Shown here: positions 1 through 8,742 of the stretch, piece by piece
Layout: every line of letters starts with the position of its first letter
How positions within the stretch are numbered: the first letter of the stretch is position 1
DNA from: Bacillota bacterium
GTDB lineage: Bacteria; Bacillota; Clostridia; Christensenellales; CAG-138
NCBI GenBank assembly: GCA_023399275.1
Contig: JAEWQH010000041.1
Span: 1 to 40,879, forward strand
Length of the DNA: 40,879 nucleotides
Direction: 5' to 3'
Program-made: the position numbers and the translations under genes
Notes under the pieces: generated by a model
The model's input: the letters and a program-made list of their open reading frames with translations, nothing else
Databases searched by the model: none
Told to the model about the DNA's origin: nothing

Positions 1-981
1 GATCTGACCGGCGACGGGGCCACGACCGCGGCGGACGCGGCGGCCATGCTGCGCGGCATCGCGGACGCGACGCTCGACGAGATGACGCGCCCCGACCTCG
101 ACTTCACGATGAATGGCGAGATCGACGCTACGGATGCGCGCGCCGCGCTGCTCTACGCCTGCGGCGGCATCGAAGACTGGGTCGCCTTCGGGGAACGCGT
201 GTCGAGCGGGCTTTGCGACGAACGCTTGTTTGACCGCTTCAGCTACACGGGCACGCAGAGCGACGGGCTGGGCAACTACCGCAGCGAGAACGTATCGGTC
301 AGCGTCGTATCCGGCCGGTATGAAAGGGGCGACTACTATTTGGCCGATATCTACGTGCAGGATATCGCCAGTATCCGCACCGCGCTCAGCGGCGGCAAGT
401 TCCGCGGCGGTGCGGCGTCGGTGAAGTCCATGTTCAACGAGGTAGAGGGCGCGATCATCGCCATCAACGGCGATTTTTACTCGATCCACCTACGCGGGCC
501 GATCGTTCGAAACGGCGTGGTATATGAAGACGGCATCACGCGGGACTGGGATATCGCCGTGCTGTACACCAACGGCGAGATGAAGACCTATGCGTACGGC
601 GCGTTGACGCAGGAGCTGCTCGGCGAGGCGACCCCCTACCAAAGCTGGATCTTCGGCCCCGCGTTGCTGGATGAAGAAGGGCACGCAAAAACGACGTTTC
701 GCAGCTACGTCCAGCCGGAGAACCCCCGCTCCGTCATCGCCTATTACGAGCCGGGACACTATGCGTTTCTGGCCGTGGACGGGCGCTCGAGCGAAAGCCA
801 GGGGCTGACGATGCAGAGCCTTTCCGCGCTCTGCGAAGAACTTGGGTTTACGAGCGCGTATAACCTCGACGGCGGCCGATCCAGCGTCTTGCTATCGGGC
901 TCCGGCGCGGTCAACAACCCCTACCGCGACGGCAGGGCCATCAGCGACATCGTCGCCGTGCGCGAGCTGCCGCAGGAATGA
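1..981 (+). CDS. Phosphodiester glycosidase (NAGPA domain) with dockerin-like repeats, 5' partial
   Basis: The reading frame is open from base 1, so the N-terminus lies outside the window; the first ATG inside (base 46) is probably internal. The first ~55 visible residues hold two calcium-loop-like segments, DLTGDGATTAADAA and DFTMNGEIDATDARAALLYA, which resemble the duplicated F-hand repeats of type I dockerins. The rest matches the NAGPA/phosphodiester glycosidase family (PF09992), with INGDFYS near base 460 and the hallmark NLDGGRSS at 862-885, followed by a typical C-terminal end. Members cleave sugar-phosphodiester links or act in exopolysaccharide metabolism. The protein is presumably secreted, but the signal peptide is not visible. 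rarA follows after 61 bases. The NAGPA call is firm; dockerin function is inference. Confidence 0.85.
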   Translation, partial: DLTGDGATTAADAAAMLRGIADATLDEMTRPDLDFTMNGEIDATDARAALLYACGGIEDWVAFGERVSSGLCDERLFDRFSYTGTQSDGLGNYRSENVSVSVVSGRYERGDYYLADIYVQDIASIRTALSGGKFRGGAASVKSMFNEVEGAIIAINGDFYSIHLRGPIVRNGVVYEDGITRDWDIAVLYTNGEMKTYAYGALTQELLGEATPYQSWIFGPALLDEEGHAKTTFRSYVQPENPRSVIAYYEPGHYAFLAVDGRSSESQGLTMQSLSALCEELGFTSAYNLDGGRSSVLLSGSGAVNNPYRDGRAISDIVAVRELPQE

Positions 982-1042
982 CGGCGCTGCCGAAGGGCCG
1001 ACAGGGCGCCCGCACATCGGGCGAAAAAAAGAGATCAATGCT

Positions 1043-2419
1043 ATGGAAGACCTGTTTCAAAACCAAATAGAGCAGAGCGCTCCGCTGGCCGACCGCATGC
1101 GTCCGCGCACGCTCGACGAGTTCATAGGCCAGAAGCACATCGTGGGCGAGGGCAAGCTGCTGCGGCGCGCGATTCTGACCGACCGGCTGCAGTCGTCCAT
1201 CTTCTTCGGCCCGCCGGGCACGGGGAAGACTACGCTCGCCGCCATCGTTGCAAACGCCACAGGCGGCGCGTTTGCCAAGCTTAACGCCGTCACGGCGGGG
1301 GTGAAGGAGTTGCGCGCCATCGTGGAGCAGGCCGAGCAGCGGCTCCGCCTCTACGGCCAGCCGACCTACCTGCTGCTGGATGAGTGCCACCGCTGGAGCA
1401 AGACCCAGAGCGACTCGCTTCTGCCCGCGCTGGAGAAGGGCATCATCCGGTTCATCGGCTCTACGACGGAGAACCCGATGATCGCCATGACGAGCGCGAT
1501 CGTCTCCCGCTGCCGCGTGTTTCAGTTTTATCCGCTGACCGGCGAGGATGTAGAGCAGGCGGTGCTCGCCGCCGTGCGCGACGAGGAGCGCGGCTTTGGC
1601 AAGCTGCCGGTCGTATTGGAGGACGAGGCGCTGCATACCATCTCCGCCATCGCCAACGGGGATTGCCGAAACGCGCTCAACGCGCTGGAGCTTGCGGTGC
1701 TGACGACGCCGCAGAATGGAGCGGGGGAGATCCGCGTCACGCGGGAGATCGCCGCAGAGTCCAGCCAGCGCAAGGTGATCAAGTGCGACGAGCAGCTTTT
1801 TTACGATATGCTCTCCGCGTTTTGCAAGAGCCTGCGCGGCGGAGATTCGGATGCGGCGATCGCCTGGTTTTCGCGGCTCTTGTACGCGGGCGTGGATCCG
1901 CGCATCATCGCGCGGCGGCTCATCGCGCACGCAAGCGAGGATGTCGGCCTCGCCAACCCGCAGGCGATGGTGCAGGCGGTGGCGGCGGCGGATGCGCTCG
2001 AGCACATCGGCCTGCCGGAGGCGCGGCTGTCGCTCGTGCAGGCGATCATCTTCATCTGCGAGTCGCCCAAGAGCAACAGTGTGGTCTGTGCGCTGGCTGC
2101 TGCGGCGGCGGACGCGGAGGCGAGCTTCGACGAGCCGGTGCCGGTGTATCTGCGGGATACGTCGTTTGCCGGCGCGGGCAAGCTTGGCCACGGCAAGGGC
2201 TATCTCTACCCGCACGACTACCCCGGGCATTGGGTGCGGCAGGAGTATATGCCGCCCTCGCTGAAGGGGAAGCGGTACTATCTTCCTTCCGACCAGGGGC
2301 AGGAGGGGAGGATTCGCGAAAACCATGAGCGGCGGGAGAAGCTGCGAAACGGCGACCCGCCCGCGCGGGAGAAGGCGGAAGAACAGCACGATTCGGAAAC
2401 AAGGGGGGAAACCATATGA
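1043..2419 (+). CDS. rarA: Replication-associated recombination protein A (RarA/MgsA), AAA+ ATPase
   Basis: 458 residues, the usual length for RarA, which acts at stalled replication forks together with SSB and the clamp-loader machinery. Walker A GPPGTGKT is at residues 56-63, Walker B LLLDECHR at 110-117, and a sensor-like GSTTENP lies near 140. The C-terminal half carries the family tetramerisation region (RRLIAHASEDVGLANP) and the HGKGYLYPHDYPGHW end. The usual DEIHR box reads DECHR here, which keeps the Asp-Glu pair. The start is the ATG at 1043, giving MEDLFQ; the longer open frame upstream lies in the preceding gene's end and intergenic sequence. The stop overlaps the next gene by four bases (ATGA), implying translational coupling. 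Confidence 0.95.
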   Translation: MEDLFQNQIEQSAPLADRMRPRTLDEFIGQKHIVGEGKLLRRAILTDRLQSSIFFGPPGTGKTTLAAIVANATGGAFAKLNAVTAGVKELRAIVEQAEQRLRLYGQPTYLLLDECHRWSKTQSDSLLPALEKGIIRFIGSTTENPMIAMTSAIVSRCRVFQFYPLTGEDVEQAVLAAVRDEERGFGKLPVVLEDEALHTISAIANGDCRNALNALELAVLTTPQNGAGEIRVTREIAAESSQRKVIKCDEQLFYDMLSAFCKSLRGGDSDAAIAWFSRLLYAGVDPRIIARRLIAHASEDVGLANPQAMVQAVAAADALEHIGLPEARLSLVQAIIFICESPKSNSVVCALAAAAADAEASFDEPVPVYLRDTSFAGAGKLGHGKGYLYPHDYPGHWVRQEYMPPSLKGKRYYLPSDQGQEGRIRENHERREKLRNGDPPAREKAEEQHDSETRGETI

Positions 2420-2868
2420 GCTTCACGATCCACGCAAACAACATCGGCGCTGCGCTGCTCTTTACGCTGATCTTTTCCGGCACGTTTGGTCTGATGGGGC
2501 TGATCTTTCTAATCGTAGGCCTCGCGATCAACGGCTCGATCAACCGAAGGCGCAGCCTCTGCACCGCTTATGCCGAGGGGACGGTCAGCGCCATGCAGGC
2601 GCAGTTCGGCTCGAGCGGCCTGCGTGCGGTCTATAGCCTTGCGATCGACGGAAAGCCGATGCAGTATGTCTCAAACTACGCCGGCGCAAACAACCTGCTC
2701 GTCGGCCAGAGCGTGGCGGTGCATTACGACCCGGAGCATATCGGCCGCGTCTACATCGAGGAGGACGCGCGGCAGATGCGAGTCTTCATCCGCGTTTTCA
2801 TCATCCTTGGGGCGGTGTTTCTCGGCATCGCCGCCGTCACCGCGCTCGTGATGGCGGGGCTGGCGTAG
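2416..2868 (+). CDS. Small membrane protein, DUF3592-like
   Basis: 150 residues with a transmembrane segment near each end (about residues 10-38 and 123-148) and a short beta-rich domain between them. The middle part (AEGTVSAMQAQF, RAVYSLAIDGKPMQY, VGQSVAVHYDPEHIGRVYI) has the pattern of DUF3592 proteins: a typical VxVxYDPxxP-like stretch on the outer or cytoplasmic face. The function of the family is not known. It overlaps rarA by four bases and so is co-translated with it, although no functional link is evident. The family assignment is from pattern memory and is moderate. Confidence 0.7.
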   Translation: MSFTIHANNIGAALLFTLIFSGTFGLMGLIFLIVGLAINGSINRRRSLCTAYAEGTVSAMQAQFGSSGLRAVYSLAIDGKPMQYVSNYAGANNLLVGQSVAVHYDPEHIGRVYIEEDARQMRVFIRVFIILGAVFLGIAAVTALVMAGLA

Positions 2869-2990
2869 CCGTCGTTTGCGCCGGGAAGCGTGCGTCAAAC
2901 GTGAAATGCTTGCTGCAAATAGCCGAAAAAACGCCTTTAGAGCGAATGCGGGGATATTTCGGACAATTTGTGAATAATCGTGGGGTATCA

Positions 2991-3019
2991 TTGGCACGGC
3001 ATCGGGCGTATGGTACACT
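2991..3019 (+). promoter_or_regulatory. Sigma-A type promoter of the CotH operon
   Basis: -35 TTGGCA (2991-2996), 17-bp spacer, -10 TACACT (3014-3019). It lies about 50 bases upstream of the CotH gene, whose ribosome site AAGGAG is at ~3055-3060. No other gene start is near. Confidence 0.7.
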
Positions 3020-3070
3020 AGACGTTGCGAAAATGCTCATCCGCAGATTCGCGAAAGGAGCATTGATCAC

Positions 3071-6000
3071 ATGGCGAAACGAAGAAGGAGAGCATCCGGC
3101 GCGCGCAAGCTGCTCATCACGGTGTTGCTTGCCGTCAGCGCCGTTGCGCTCATTCTTTATTTGACAAAAGGCGGCGGACAAGTCTCAACGGAGAACCTCG
3201 GGCAGATCCAGATCAACGAGGTGATGTCCAGCAACAAGGGCTCCGTGCCGGATGAAACCGGCAGCTTTCCGGACTGGATCGAGATATATAACAACACCGA
3301 CTCCTCGGTGGATATCTCCGGTTACGGGTTGACGGACGAACTCATCTCTGCCGCAAAGTGGACTTTTCCCGAGGGCTCGGTCATACCGGCGCGCGGGTAT
3401 CTTGTCGTGTTTTGCAGCGGCGACACCACGCGCGGGAAGATGCATACGCCCTTTAAGCTCTCCGCTTCGGACGATGTGATCCTCTCCAACGTCTCCGGCA
3501 AGGTGGTGGACAGCATCACCCTCAAGCCGGTCACGAGCGGCTATTCGCTCGGGCGCAGCGCGGAGGACACGTCCGCCTGGACAGAGATGCTGCCCAGCCC
3601 CGGCTATCCGAATACGAGCGAGGGCGCGGCGGAGTATCTCGCTACGCTGACCGCTACTTTGGATGAATCGATCGGGGTCTATCTCAATGAATTTATGGCG
3701 AGCAACGCTTCCACGCTGGTCGGCCCGGACGGATCCTACTGCGACTGGATCGAGCTGTATAACACCACCGGCGCGGAGATCGACATCAGCGGCTATGGCA
3801 TCTCCGATTCCTCCACCCAGCCGCTGAAGTATACGCTGCCCGAAGGCACGAAGATCCCCGCGTACGGCGTGCTGCTGATCTACTGCACCGGCCGCGAGAC
3901 ACCGGCGGGCGCGGAGAAGATCGAGGCGCCCTTCTCGCTCGCGGCCTATGCCGAGAGCGTGGTGTTCTCCACGCCGGCAGGGCGGATCCTCGACCAATAC
4001 GACTACACCCGCGCGAGCACGGATATCAGCATTGCGCGCAATCCGGACGGCACGGGCGAGTGGGCGTCCACATCCCAGCCCACGCCGGGGTATACAAACA
4101 ACAACGCGGGGCTGGAAGCGTTCATGAAGACGCTGTCTTTCGGAACGGGCGACATCGTTATCTCCGAGGTGCTCAACGCAAACGTTTCCTATTTGAAACA
4201 GCCGGACGGGGAATACTACGACTGGATCGAGATACACAATACCACGGGCGCACCCATCTCGCTTGCAGGGTACGCGTTGAGCGACAACGCCAAGAACCCG
4301 GCCAAATGGGTGTTTCCCGACATAACGCTCGAAGCGGATGAATACTTGACCATTCAGGCGTCGGGCAAAAACGTATCCGACGCGCAAAAAAAAAATAGTC
4401 TAGCGACGAACTTTCGCCTCTCGGTCGAAGGAGACGTCGTCTTGCTGTTTTCGCCGGACGGCACGATTCTCGATAAACTGCTCGTGCCCAAGGGCCATGC
4501 GGACGTAAGCTACGGCCGCTCGGGCAGCAGCCTGCTGTTTTTCTCCAAGCCAACGCCAAGCGCGGCAAACGGCGCGGGGGTGGCGGGCTATGCGGAAGAG
4601 CCGAAGATCCTCACCACCGGCGGCACGTTTGACAGCGCCCAGAGCGTGAGCATCGAGGTGCCGGAGGGCTCCACGGTGACCTATACCACGGATGGAACGG
4701 TGCCGACGGAGAGCTCCAGCCGCTACAGCGGACCGATCACGGTTTCGCATACGACGGTGCTGCGTGCGCGCGCGTTCAAGAGCGGCTACAGCGCCAGCGA
4801 CACCGCCAGCCAGACGTATGTGATCTATACCGGCGAAAGCACGATCGAAAACCACAAGTATACCCTGCCGGTGGTCAGCATCATCACGGAGCCGTCGAAC
4901 CTCTGGGATGCGGAGAGCGGCATCTACGTCATCGGCAATGCATACGCCGCGGTTTCGGGCCAGGATCCGACCGATATCCGCATGGATGCGGGGATGAACG
5001 ACCCGAAGTGGTACCTCGCCAACTTCAACGCAGTTTCGTCCTCCAACCCCGACCCATTGGGCCGCGAGTGGGAGCGCGACGTACACTTTGACTATATCGA
5101 TATCAACGGACAGACCCTCTACAGCGGAGACGGCGTGATTCAGATTCAGGGCCAGTATTCACGCAACAAGGAGCAGAAGGGCCTCGCGCTGATCGCCAAA
5201 GGCGCGTATGGCGACTCCATGTTCAACTATCCGTTCTTCGAAAACCGGACGGCAACGAGCTATAAGTCCGTCATCCTCCGCGCCAGCGCGCAGGATGCGA
5301 CCCAAAGCCGCATTCGCGACAACCTGATGACCACACTGCTCGAAGAGGGCGACACCGGCCTTCCCGCGGAGCGCGCGGTCGTCGTGCAGGCGCACCAGCA
5401 GGTGGTCGTGCTGCTCAACGGCGAGTACTGGGGCGTCTACGACTTTATGGAGCGGATCACGGAGGATTTCGTGGCGCAGCGCTTCAATCTGACGAATCCC
5501 GACGCGGTGGACCTGCTCTTTGGCAACGGAAACGATAAATGCGTGCTGGCCGGAGACGGTTGGAAGGACTACACCGAGATGGTGGAGTGGGCAGGCAGCC
5601 ACGATCTGAGCAACGCCGCAAACTACGACTATATCAACACGCTGATGGACACGGAGAACTATGCCACCTATGTGGCGGCGGAGATCATCGTCGGCAACTC
5701 CGACTCCGGCAACATCAAGTTTTGGCGCAGCGCGGAGTACGACAACAAGTGGCGCTGGATCTTCTACGACTTCTGCTGGGCGATGAACCGAAACGACGAT
5801 TCATCAGACACGGCGACGGTCGGCTACCGCAGAGACTTCTTCTCAAGATATTTCCATCCGGACGGGCACGGTTCCGGCAAGGCGACCTCAACGGTGCTCA
5901 TTCGCGCGCTGCTGGAGAACGCCACCTTCCGGCAGATGTTTCTGGAGAAGGTTGCGATCATGATGAACGAGATTTATACGCCGGAGAAGATCAACGCCAT

Positions 6001-6220
6001 GGTAGACCGCCTGCAGGGCAACATCATGGAGGAGATGAAGTATGACGTTGATATCTGGAACGACATCACCTTCACGAGCTGGCAACAGCACTGCGACCAC
6101 ATCCGCACCTATGCGAACAACTATCAGAACTATGCGCTGAAGTACGTGCAGAACTATTTCAGCCTCAGCGATGCGGAGATGACCAATCTCTTCGGACGAA
6201 CAACAACACTGGAAGACTAG
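3071..6220 (+). CDS. CotH-family kinase with three lamin-tail domains and a chitobiase-like domain
   Basis: 1049 residues. An Arg/Lys-rich N-terminus and one hydrophobic segment (~13-31) make it a signal-anchored extracellular protein. Three lamin-tail domains follow, each opening with a INEVM/LNEFM/ISEVL strand and carrying a DWIE(I/L)(Y/H)N motif (~45-150, 202-315, 360-475). Next is a chitobiase C-terminal/FN3-like domain with YTTDGTVPTESS (~535-550), then a CotH domain from ~596 (GEYWGVYDFMERI ~784; WRWIFYDFCWAMNRND ~893-907). CotH proteins are atypical kinases that phosphorylate spore-coat or surface proteins. It opens the VTC-DUF4956 operon; the next gene starts four bases after the stop. 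An A10 tract at 4386-4395 lies in codons ~439-442, and a gain or loss of one A gives a stop at once. Confidence 0.9.
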   Translation: MAKRRRRASGARKLLITVLLAVSAVALILYLTKGGGQVSTENLGQIQINEVMSSNKGSVPDETGSFPDWIEIYNNTDSSVDISGYGLTDELISAAKWTFPEGSVIPARGYLVVFCSGDTTRGKMHTPFKLSASDDVILSNVSGKVVDSITLKPVTSGYSLGRSAEDTSAWTEMLPSPGYPNTSEGAAEYLATLTATLDESIGVYLNEFMASNASTLVGPDGSYCDWIELYNTTGAEIDISGYGISDSSTQPLKYTLPEGTKIPAYGVLLIYCTGRETPAGAEKIEAPFSLAAYAESVVFSTPAGRILDQYDYTRASTDISIARNPDGTGEWASTSQPTPGYTNNNAGLEAFMKTLSFGTGDIVISEVLNANVSYLKQPDGEYYDWIEIHNTTGAPISLAGYALSDNAKNPAKWVFPDITLEADEYLTIQASGKNVSDAQKKNSLATNFRLSVEGDVVLLFSPDGTILDKLLVPKGHADVSYGRSGSSLLFFSKPTPSAANGAGVAGYAEEPKILTTGGTFDSAQSVSIEVPEGSTVTYTTDGTVPTESSSRYSGPITVSHTTVLRARAFKSGYSASDTASQTYVIYTGESTIENHKYTLPVVSIITEPSNLWDAESGIYVIGNAYAAVSGQDPTDIRMDAGMNDPKWYLANFNAVSSSNPDPLGREWERDVHFDYIDINGQTLYSGDGVIQIQGQYSRNKEQKGLALIAKGAYGDSMFNYPFFENRTATSYKSVILRASAQDATQSRIRDNLMTTLLEEGDTGLPAERAVVVQAHQQVVVLLNGEYWGVYDFMERITEDFVAQRFNLTNPDAVDLLFGNGNDKCVLAGDGWKDYTEMVEWAGSHDLSNAANYDYINTLMDTENYATYVAAEIIVGNSDSGNIKFWRSAEYDNKWRWIFYDFCWAMNRNDDSSDTATVGYRRDFFSRYFHPDGHGSGKATSTVLIRALLENATFRQMFLEKVAIMMNEIYTPEKINAMVDRLQGNIMEEMKYDVDIWNDITFTSWQQHCDHIRTYANNYQNYALKYVQNYFSLSDAEMTNLFGRTTTLED
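4386..4395 (+). repeat. A10 homopolymer inside the CotH-kinase gene
   Basis: Ten consecutive A residues in an otherwise GC-rich gene, read in frame as Gln-Lys-Lys-Asn. Nine A residues would give ATA GTC TAG and eleven would give AAA TAG, so both single-base slips terminate translation between the third lamin-tail domain and the kinase domain. Confidence 0.8.
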
Positions 6221-6224
6221 GTAA

Positions 6225-6938
6225 ATGGCTGCTAAACATGCGCTTGCCGGCAAGCAGTACCGGCACGAACTGAAGTACATCATCTCCGAAGGGGAGCACA
6301 AGCTCCTGAGCACGCGCGTCAAGGCGTGCCTTCGGCAGGATTCCCACGCCGCCGCAAATGGCGGGGCATACTTCATTCGCAGCCTGTATTTTGACGATCC
6401 GTTTGACAGCGCGGTCTGGGAGAAGGCCAGCGGCGTCGGTTCGCGCGATAAGTTTCGCATCCGCATCTACAATCTTTCCGACAGCGCGATCAAGCTCGAG
6501 CGCAAGCACAAAGAAGGGCAATATATCAAGAAAGACAGCGTCTCTATCAGCCGGCAGGACTGCGACGAGATCGTTCGCGGCAACCTCGAGTGCCTTCGGC
6601 ACAACGCCAACCCGTTTGCGATGCAGTTCTACGGCGTCTTCAAGGCAAACCATCTCAGGCCAAAGGTCATGGTGGACTATATGCGCGAGCCGTATATATT
6701 TCCCGAGGAGGATATGCGCATTACGTTTGACCGGGATGTACGCACCGCGTTTCGGTGCACCGACCTGTTCAATCCGCACGTGATCACCTACCCCGTCTGG
6801 GATCTGCGCAACAGCCTGATCCTCGAGGTGAAGTTCAACGAGAGCCTGCCGCAGTATGTGCAGGAGCTTCTGACGCTGGGAGCGGCGCAGCGCACGGCGG
6901 CGAGCAAATACATCTTCTGCCGCCAGTTTGAGTTTTAG
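6225..6938 (+). CDS. Polyphosphate polymerase-like protein (VTC domain)
   Basis: 237 residues, a complete single VTC tunnel domain (PF09359), the fold of the yeast vacuolar polyphosphate polymerase Vtc4. Visible signatures are the basic opening strand YRHELKYIIS (~13-22), RSLYFDD (~46-52), DKFRIRIYN (~69-77), IKLERKHKEGQYIKKDS (~84-100), KVMVDYMREPYIF and RITFDRDVRT (~146-172), and the late acidic strand LEVKFNESLP. The basic residues would line a phosphate-binding tunnel and the Glu would hold the metal. It starts four bases after the CotH stop, so the two are in one operon. The substrate is not proven: bacterial VTC proteins may use polyphosphate or another triphosphate, and the supply of phosphate to the CotH kinase is only an idea. 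Confidence 0.88.
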   Translation: MAAKHALAGKQYRHELKYIISEGEHKLLSTRVKACLRQDSHAAANGGAYFIRSLYFDDPFDSAVWEKASGVGSRDKFRIRIYNLSDSAIKLERKHKEGQYIKKDSVSISRQDCDEIVRGNLECLRHNANPFAMQFYGVFKANHLRPKVMVDYMREPYIFPEEDMRITFDRDVRTAFRCTDLFNPHVITYPVWDLRNSLILEVKFNESLPQYVQELLTLGAAQRTAASKYIFCRQFEF

Positions 6939-7008
6939 CGGGAATTGACGCGCGCGCACGCGCGGCCAAGATAGATTTGTCAGCAGGATGATGCTAAGGA
7001 GGTAACGT

Positions 7009-7701
7009 ATGAACCCAATTCTGCGCGCAGAGGGCGAGTCCCTTACAAACGCGTTCAACATCCAGTCGCTCTTTTCGAGCACGCTCAATCCCCTGCAGGT
7101 GATCCTCACGCTGGTCATCGCGCTGGGCATCGGCGGATTTCTGTATTTCATCTATAAGAAAACATTTGCAGGGGTCGTGTATTCGCGCTCTTTTAACCTG
7201 AGCCTGATCCTCTTGACGATGGTATCCGCCATGGTCATCATGCTCATCAGCTCCAACCTCACGCTTTCGCTGGGCATGGTTGGCGCGCTGTCCATCGTGC
7301 GTTTTCGAACCGCGATCAAGGACCCCATCGACACGGTCTACATGTTCTGGGCGGTGGGCGAGGGCCTCGCGCTCGGCGCTGGGTTTGTGGATGTCGGCCT
7401 CATCGGTGCGTTGGTCATCGGCGTGATCATGGTGCTCATCACCTCGATCAAGGGCAGCAACACCATGCCGTACCTGCTGATCCTGCATTTTGACGAGCGC
7501 GCGAGCCAGCAGATCAAGGGGCTCATTCGCCAGTTGCCCAAGGCGCACATCAAGAGCAAGACCGTGCAGCACGACGGCATCGAGCTGACCATCGAGCTGC
7601 GCATCCGCGAGAGCGATACGGATTTTGTGGATAAGTTCCTGCGCGTGCCGGGCGTGTTCGACGCGACGCTGGTGGCGCATCAGGGAGACCTGCTGGCGTA
7701 G
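7009..7701 (+). CDS. DUF4956 membrane protein
   Basis: 230 residues with three or four membrane segments in the first ~150 residues (HNVIL-type helix at ~28-46, ~62-83, ~86-98 and ~118-148) and a cytoplasmic alpha/beta C-terminal domain (LLILHFDERASQQIKGLIRQL onward). The signature LGMVGALSIVRFRTAIKDP between the second and third helices is characteristic of DUF4956. A strong ribosome site (AAGGAGG) precedes the ATG. The family commonly travels with VTC and CotH genes in Bacillota, as it does here, but has no assigned biochemical role. A terminator follows at 7774-7808. The RFRTAIKDP loop and the ferredoxin-like C-terminal part hint at a channel or transporter; that is inference. Confidence 0.88.
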   Translation: MNPILRAEGESLTNAFNIQSLFSSTLNPLQVILTLVIALGIGGFLYFIYKKTFAGVVYSRSFNLSLILLTMVSAMVIMLISSNLTLSLGMVGALSIVRFRTAIKDPIDTVYMFWAVGEGLALGAGFVDVGLIGALVIGVIMVLITSIKGSNTMPYLLILHFDERASQQIKGLIRQLPKAHIKSKTVQHDGIELTIELRIRESDTDFVDKFLRVPGVFDATLVAHQGDLLA

Positions 7702-7773
7702 TCTGCCGCGCAAGCGGCGTAAGCTTTCAAGCGATCCGCCGATCGAAGCGGTACAGCAGACAAAGGGATACAG

Positions 7774-7808
7774 AGGGAGCCGGGCGCGGGAGCGAACGGC
7801 TCCCTTTT
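7774..7808 (+). terminator. Intrinsic terminator of the CotH-VTC-DUF4956 operon
   Basis: Stem GGGAGCCG (7775-7782) pairs with CGGCTCCC (7797-7804) around a 14-base loop and is followed by TTTT. Confidence 0.8.
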
Positions 7809-8055
7809 GCACGGCGAGGAGATGTGTTTGCAGCACTGCGGGCGATAAGATTGGAAGCATGCTTCCTGCGCGTCAGAAATTCGGAGGTTTTGTGGTATAC
7901 CACGCTGCGCCCGCCGCTCGTCTGGCTGGCATAGGGAACGGACGGATTCGATTGGTTCAGGATTTCAACCCGGAACCAGCCAAAGACCCTTTTGATATGA
8001 GGATGCGCTTGGTTCTTCGCCCTGCCCGGTATGGCACGGCGCGATTTTTTTTCGC
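7809..8055. other. Intergenic stretch between convergent genes, no gene seen
   Basis: Convergent spacer. It holds a 12-bp palindrome GTGGTATACCAC (7892-7903) and a hairpin TGGTTC/GAACCA (7953-7958 with 7973-7978). The open frames across it lack a convincing start and have the composition of out-of-frame sequence, so I call no gene. Confidence 0.5.
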
Positions 8056-8709
8056 CTATTTCGCGGCGCGCTCCTGCAGCGCGCGCTCGTCTGCCACGGC
8101 GTATCCGCCGCGGCGTTTTTCCAGGACGCCGGCTTCTACGAGTTGCCGGAGCATGCGCAGCAGATGGCGGTAGCTCACACCGAGCTGCTCGGAGACATCC
8201 GTCAGCCGCTCGGAAAACATGCCGCCCTGCGCGCTCTGCAGCAGATAGGCGCACAGCCGCGCCTCAAACGGGCGCAGTATGATCTCTGCGCTGCTCTTGA
8301 CCCGCGCTTCGAGCTTTTCGGCAAGGCCCGCGCCGACGCGCAGCACAAACGGCAGGTGCGCACGCAGCACCTGCGCATACAGCGCCAAAGGAAAGGCCGC
8401 GCAGGTCAGCGGTGTGACGGCCTGCATGGAGGAGATCGCCTCGCGTTTGCCCGTCATGAGCTCCACGTCCCCCACGATCCCTTCCGAAACATAGTAGCAC
8501 AGCAGCAGGCTCCGTCCATCCGCCGCGCCGACGCAGACCTTCGCTTTGCCGGAGAGGATGACGCAGAGGGACTCGATCTGCCGTCCCTCGCGGAAGAACC
8601 ATTCCCCCGGCTCATAGAGGATGAGCGATGCGCCGGACAGATCGACGCCGGAAAGGCCGTATTCGGCAAGCGGTGCGGCGTAGGCAGCGGGCAGTTTTTG
8701 CTTTTGCAT
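8056..8709 (-). CDS. Crp/Fnr-family transcriptional regulator
   Basis: 217 residues: a cyclic-nucleotide-type beta-roll (~25-120, with YEPGEWFFREGRQIESLCVILSG), a long dimer helix (~125-150) and a C-terminal winged HTH (DVSEQLGVSYRHLLRMLRQL, ~170-190). It has no cysteine cluster for an Fe-S centre as in FNR, and the overall form is like YeiL-type members, so the ligand is unknown. I chose the ATG at 8709 because TAAGGAGG sits just upstream of it on the minus strand; the longer frame from 8769 would run through the promoter region. It is divergent from a DUF606 transporter, and a Crp-like palindrome (8743-8758) lies between them, overlapping this gene's own probable promoter. Confidence 0.9.
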   Translation of the reverse strand: MQKQKLPAAYAAPLAEYGLSGVDLSGASLILYEPGEWFFREGRQIESLCVILSGKAKVCVGAADGRSLLLCYYVSEGIVGDVELMTGKREAISSMQAVTPLTCAAFPLALYAQVLRAHLPFVLRVGAGLAEKLEARVKSSAEIILRPFEARLCAYLLQSAQGGMFSERLTDVSEQLGVSYRHLLRMLRQLVEAGVLEKRRGGYAVADERALQERAAK

Positions 8710-8742
8710 CCGGGCCTCCTTATGCGGGTTGTTTGGATTTAG

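Noticed and set aside
110..190. EF-hand rather than dockerin reading of the Asp-rich repeats
   Set aside because: The loop spacing and the following AARAALLY helix fit the dockerin F-hand pattern better; only the dockerin-like label is used.
941..2389. Long minus-strand frame opposite rarA
   Set aside because: It is the antisense shadow of rarA, rich in Arg/Ala/His and with no recognisable domain. The plus frame has full RarA motifs.
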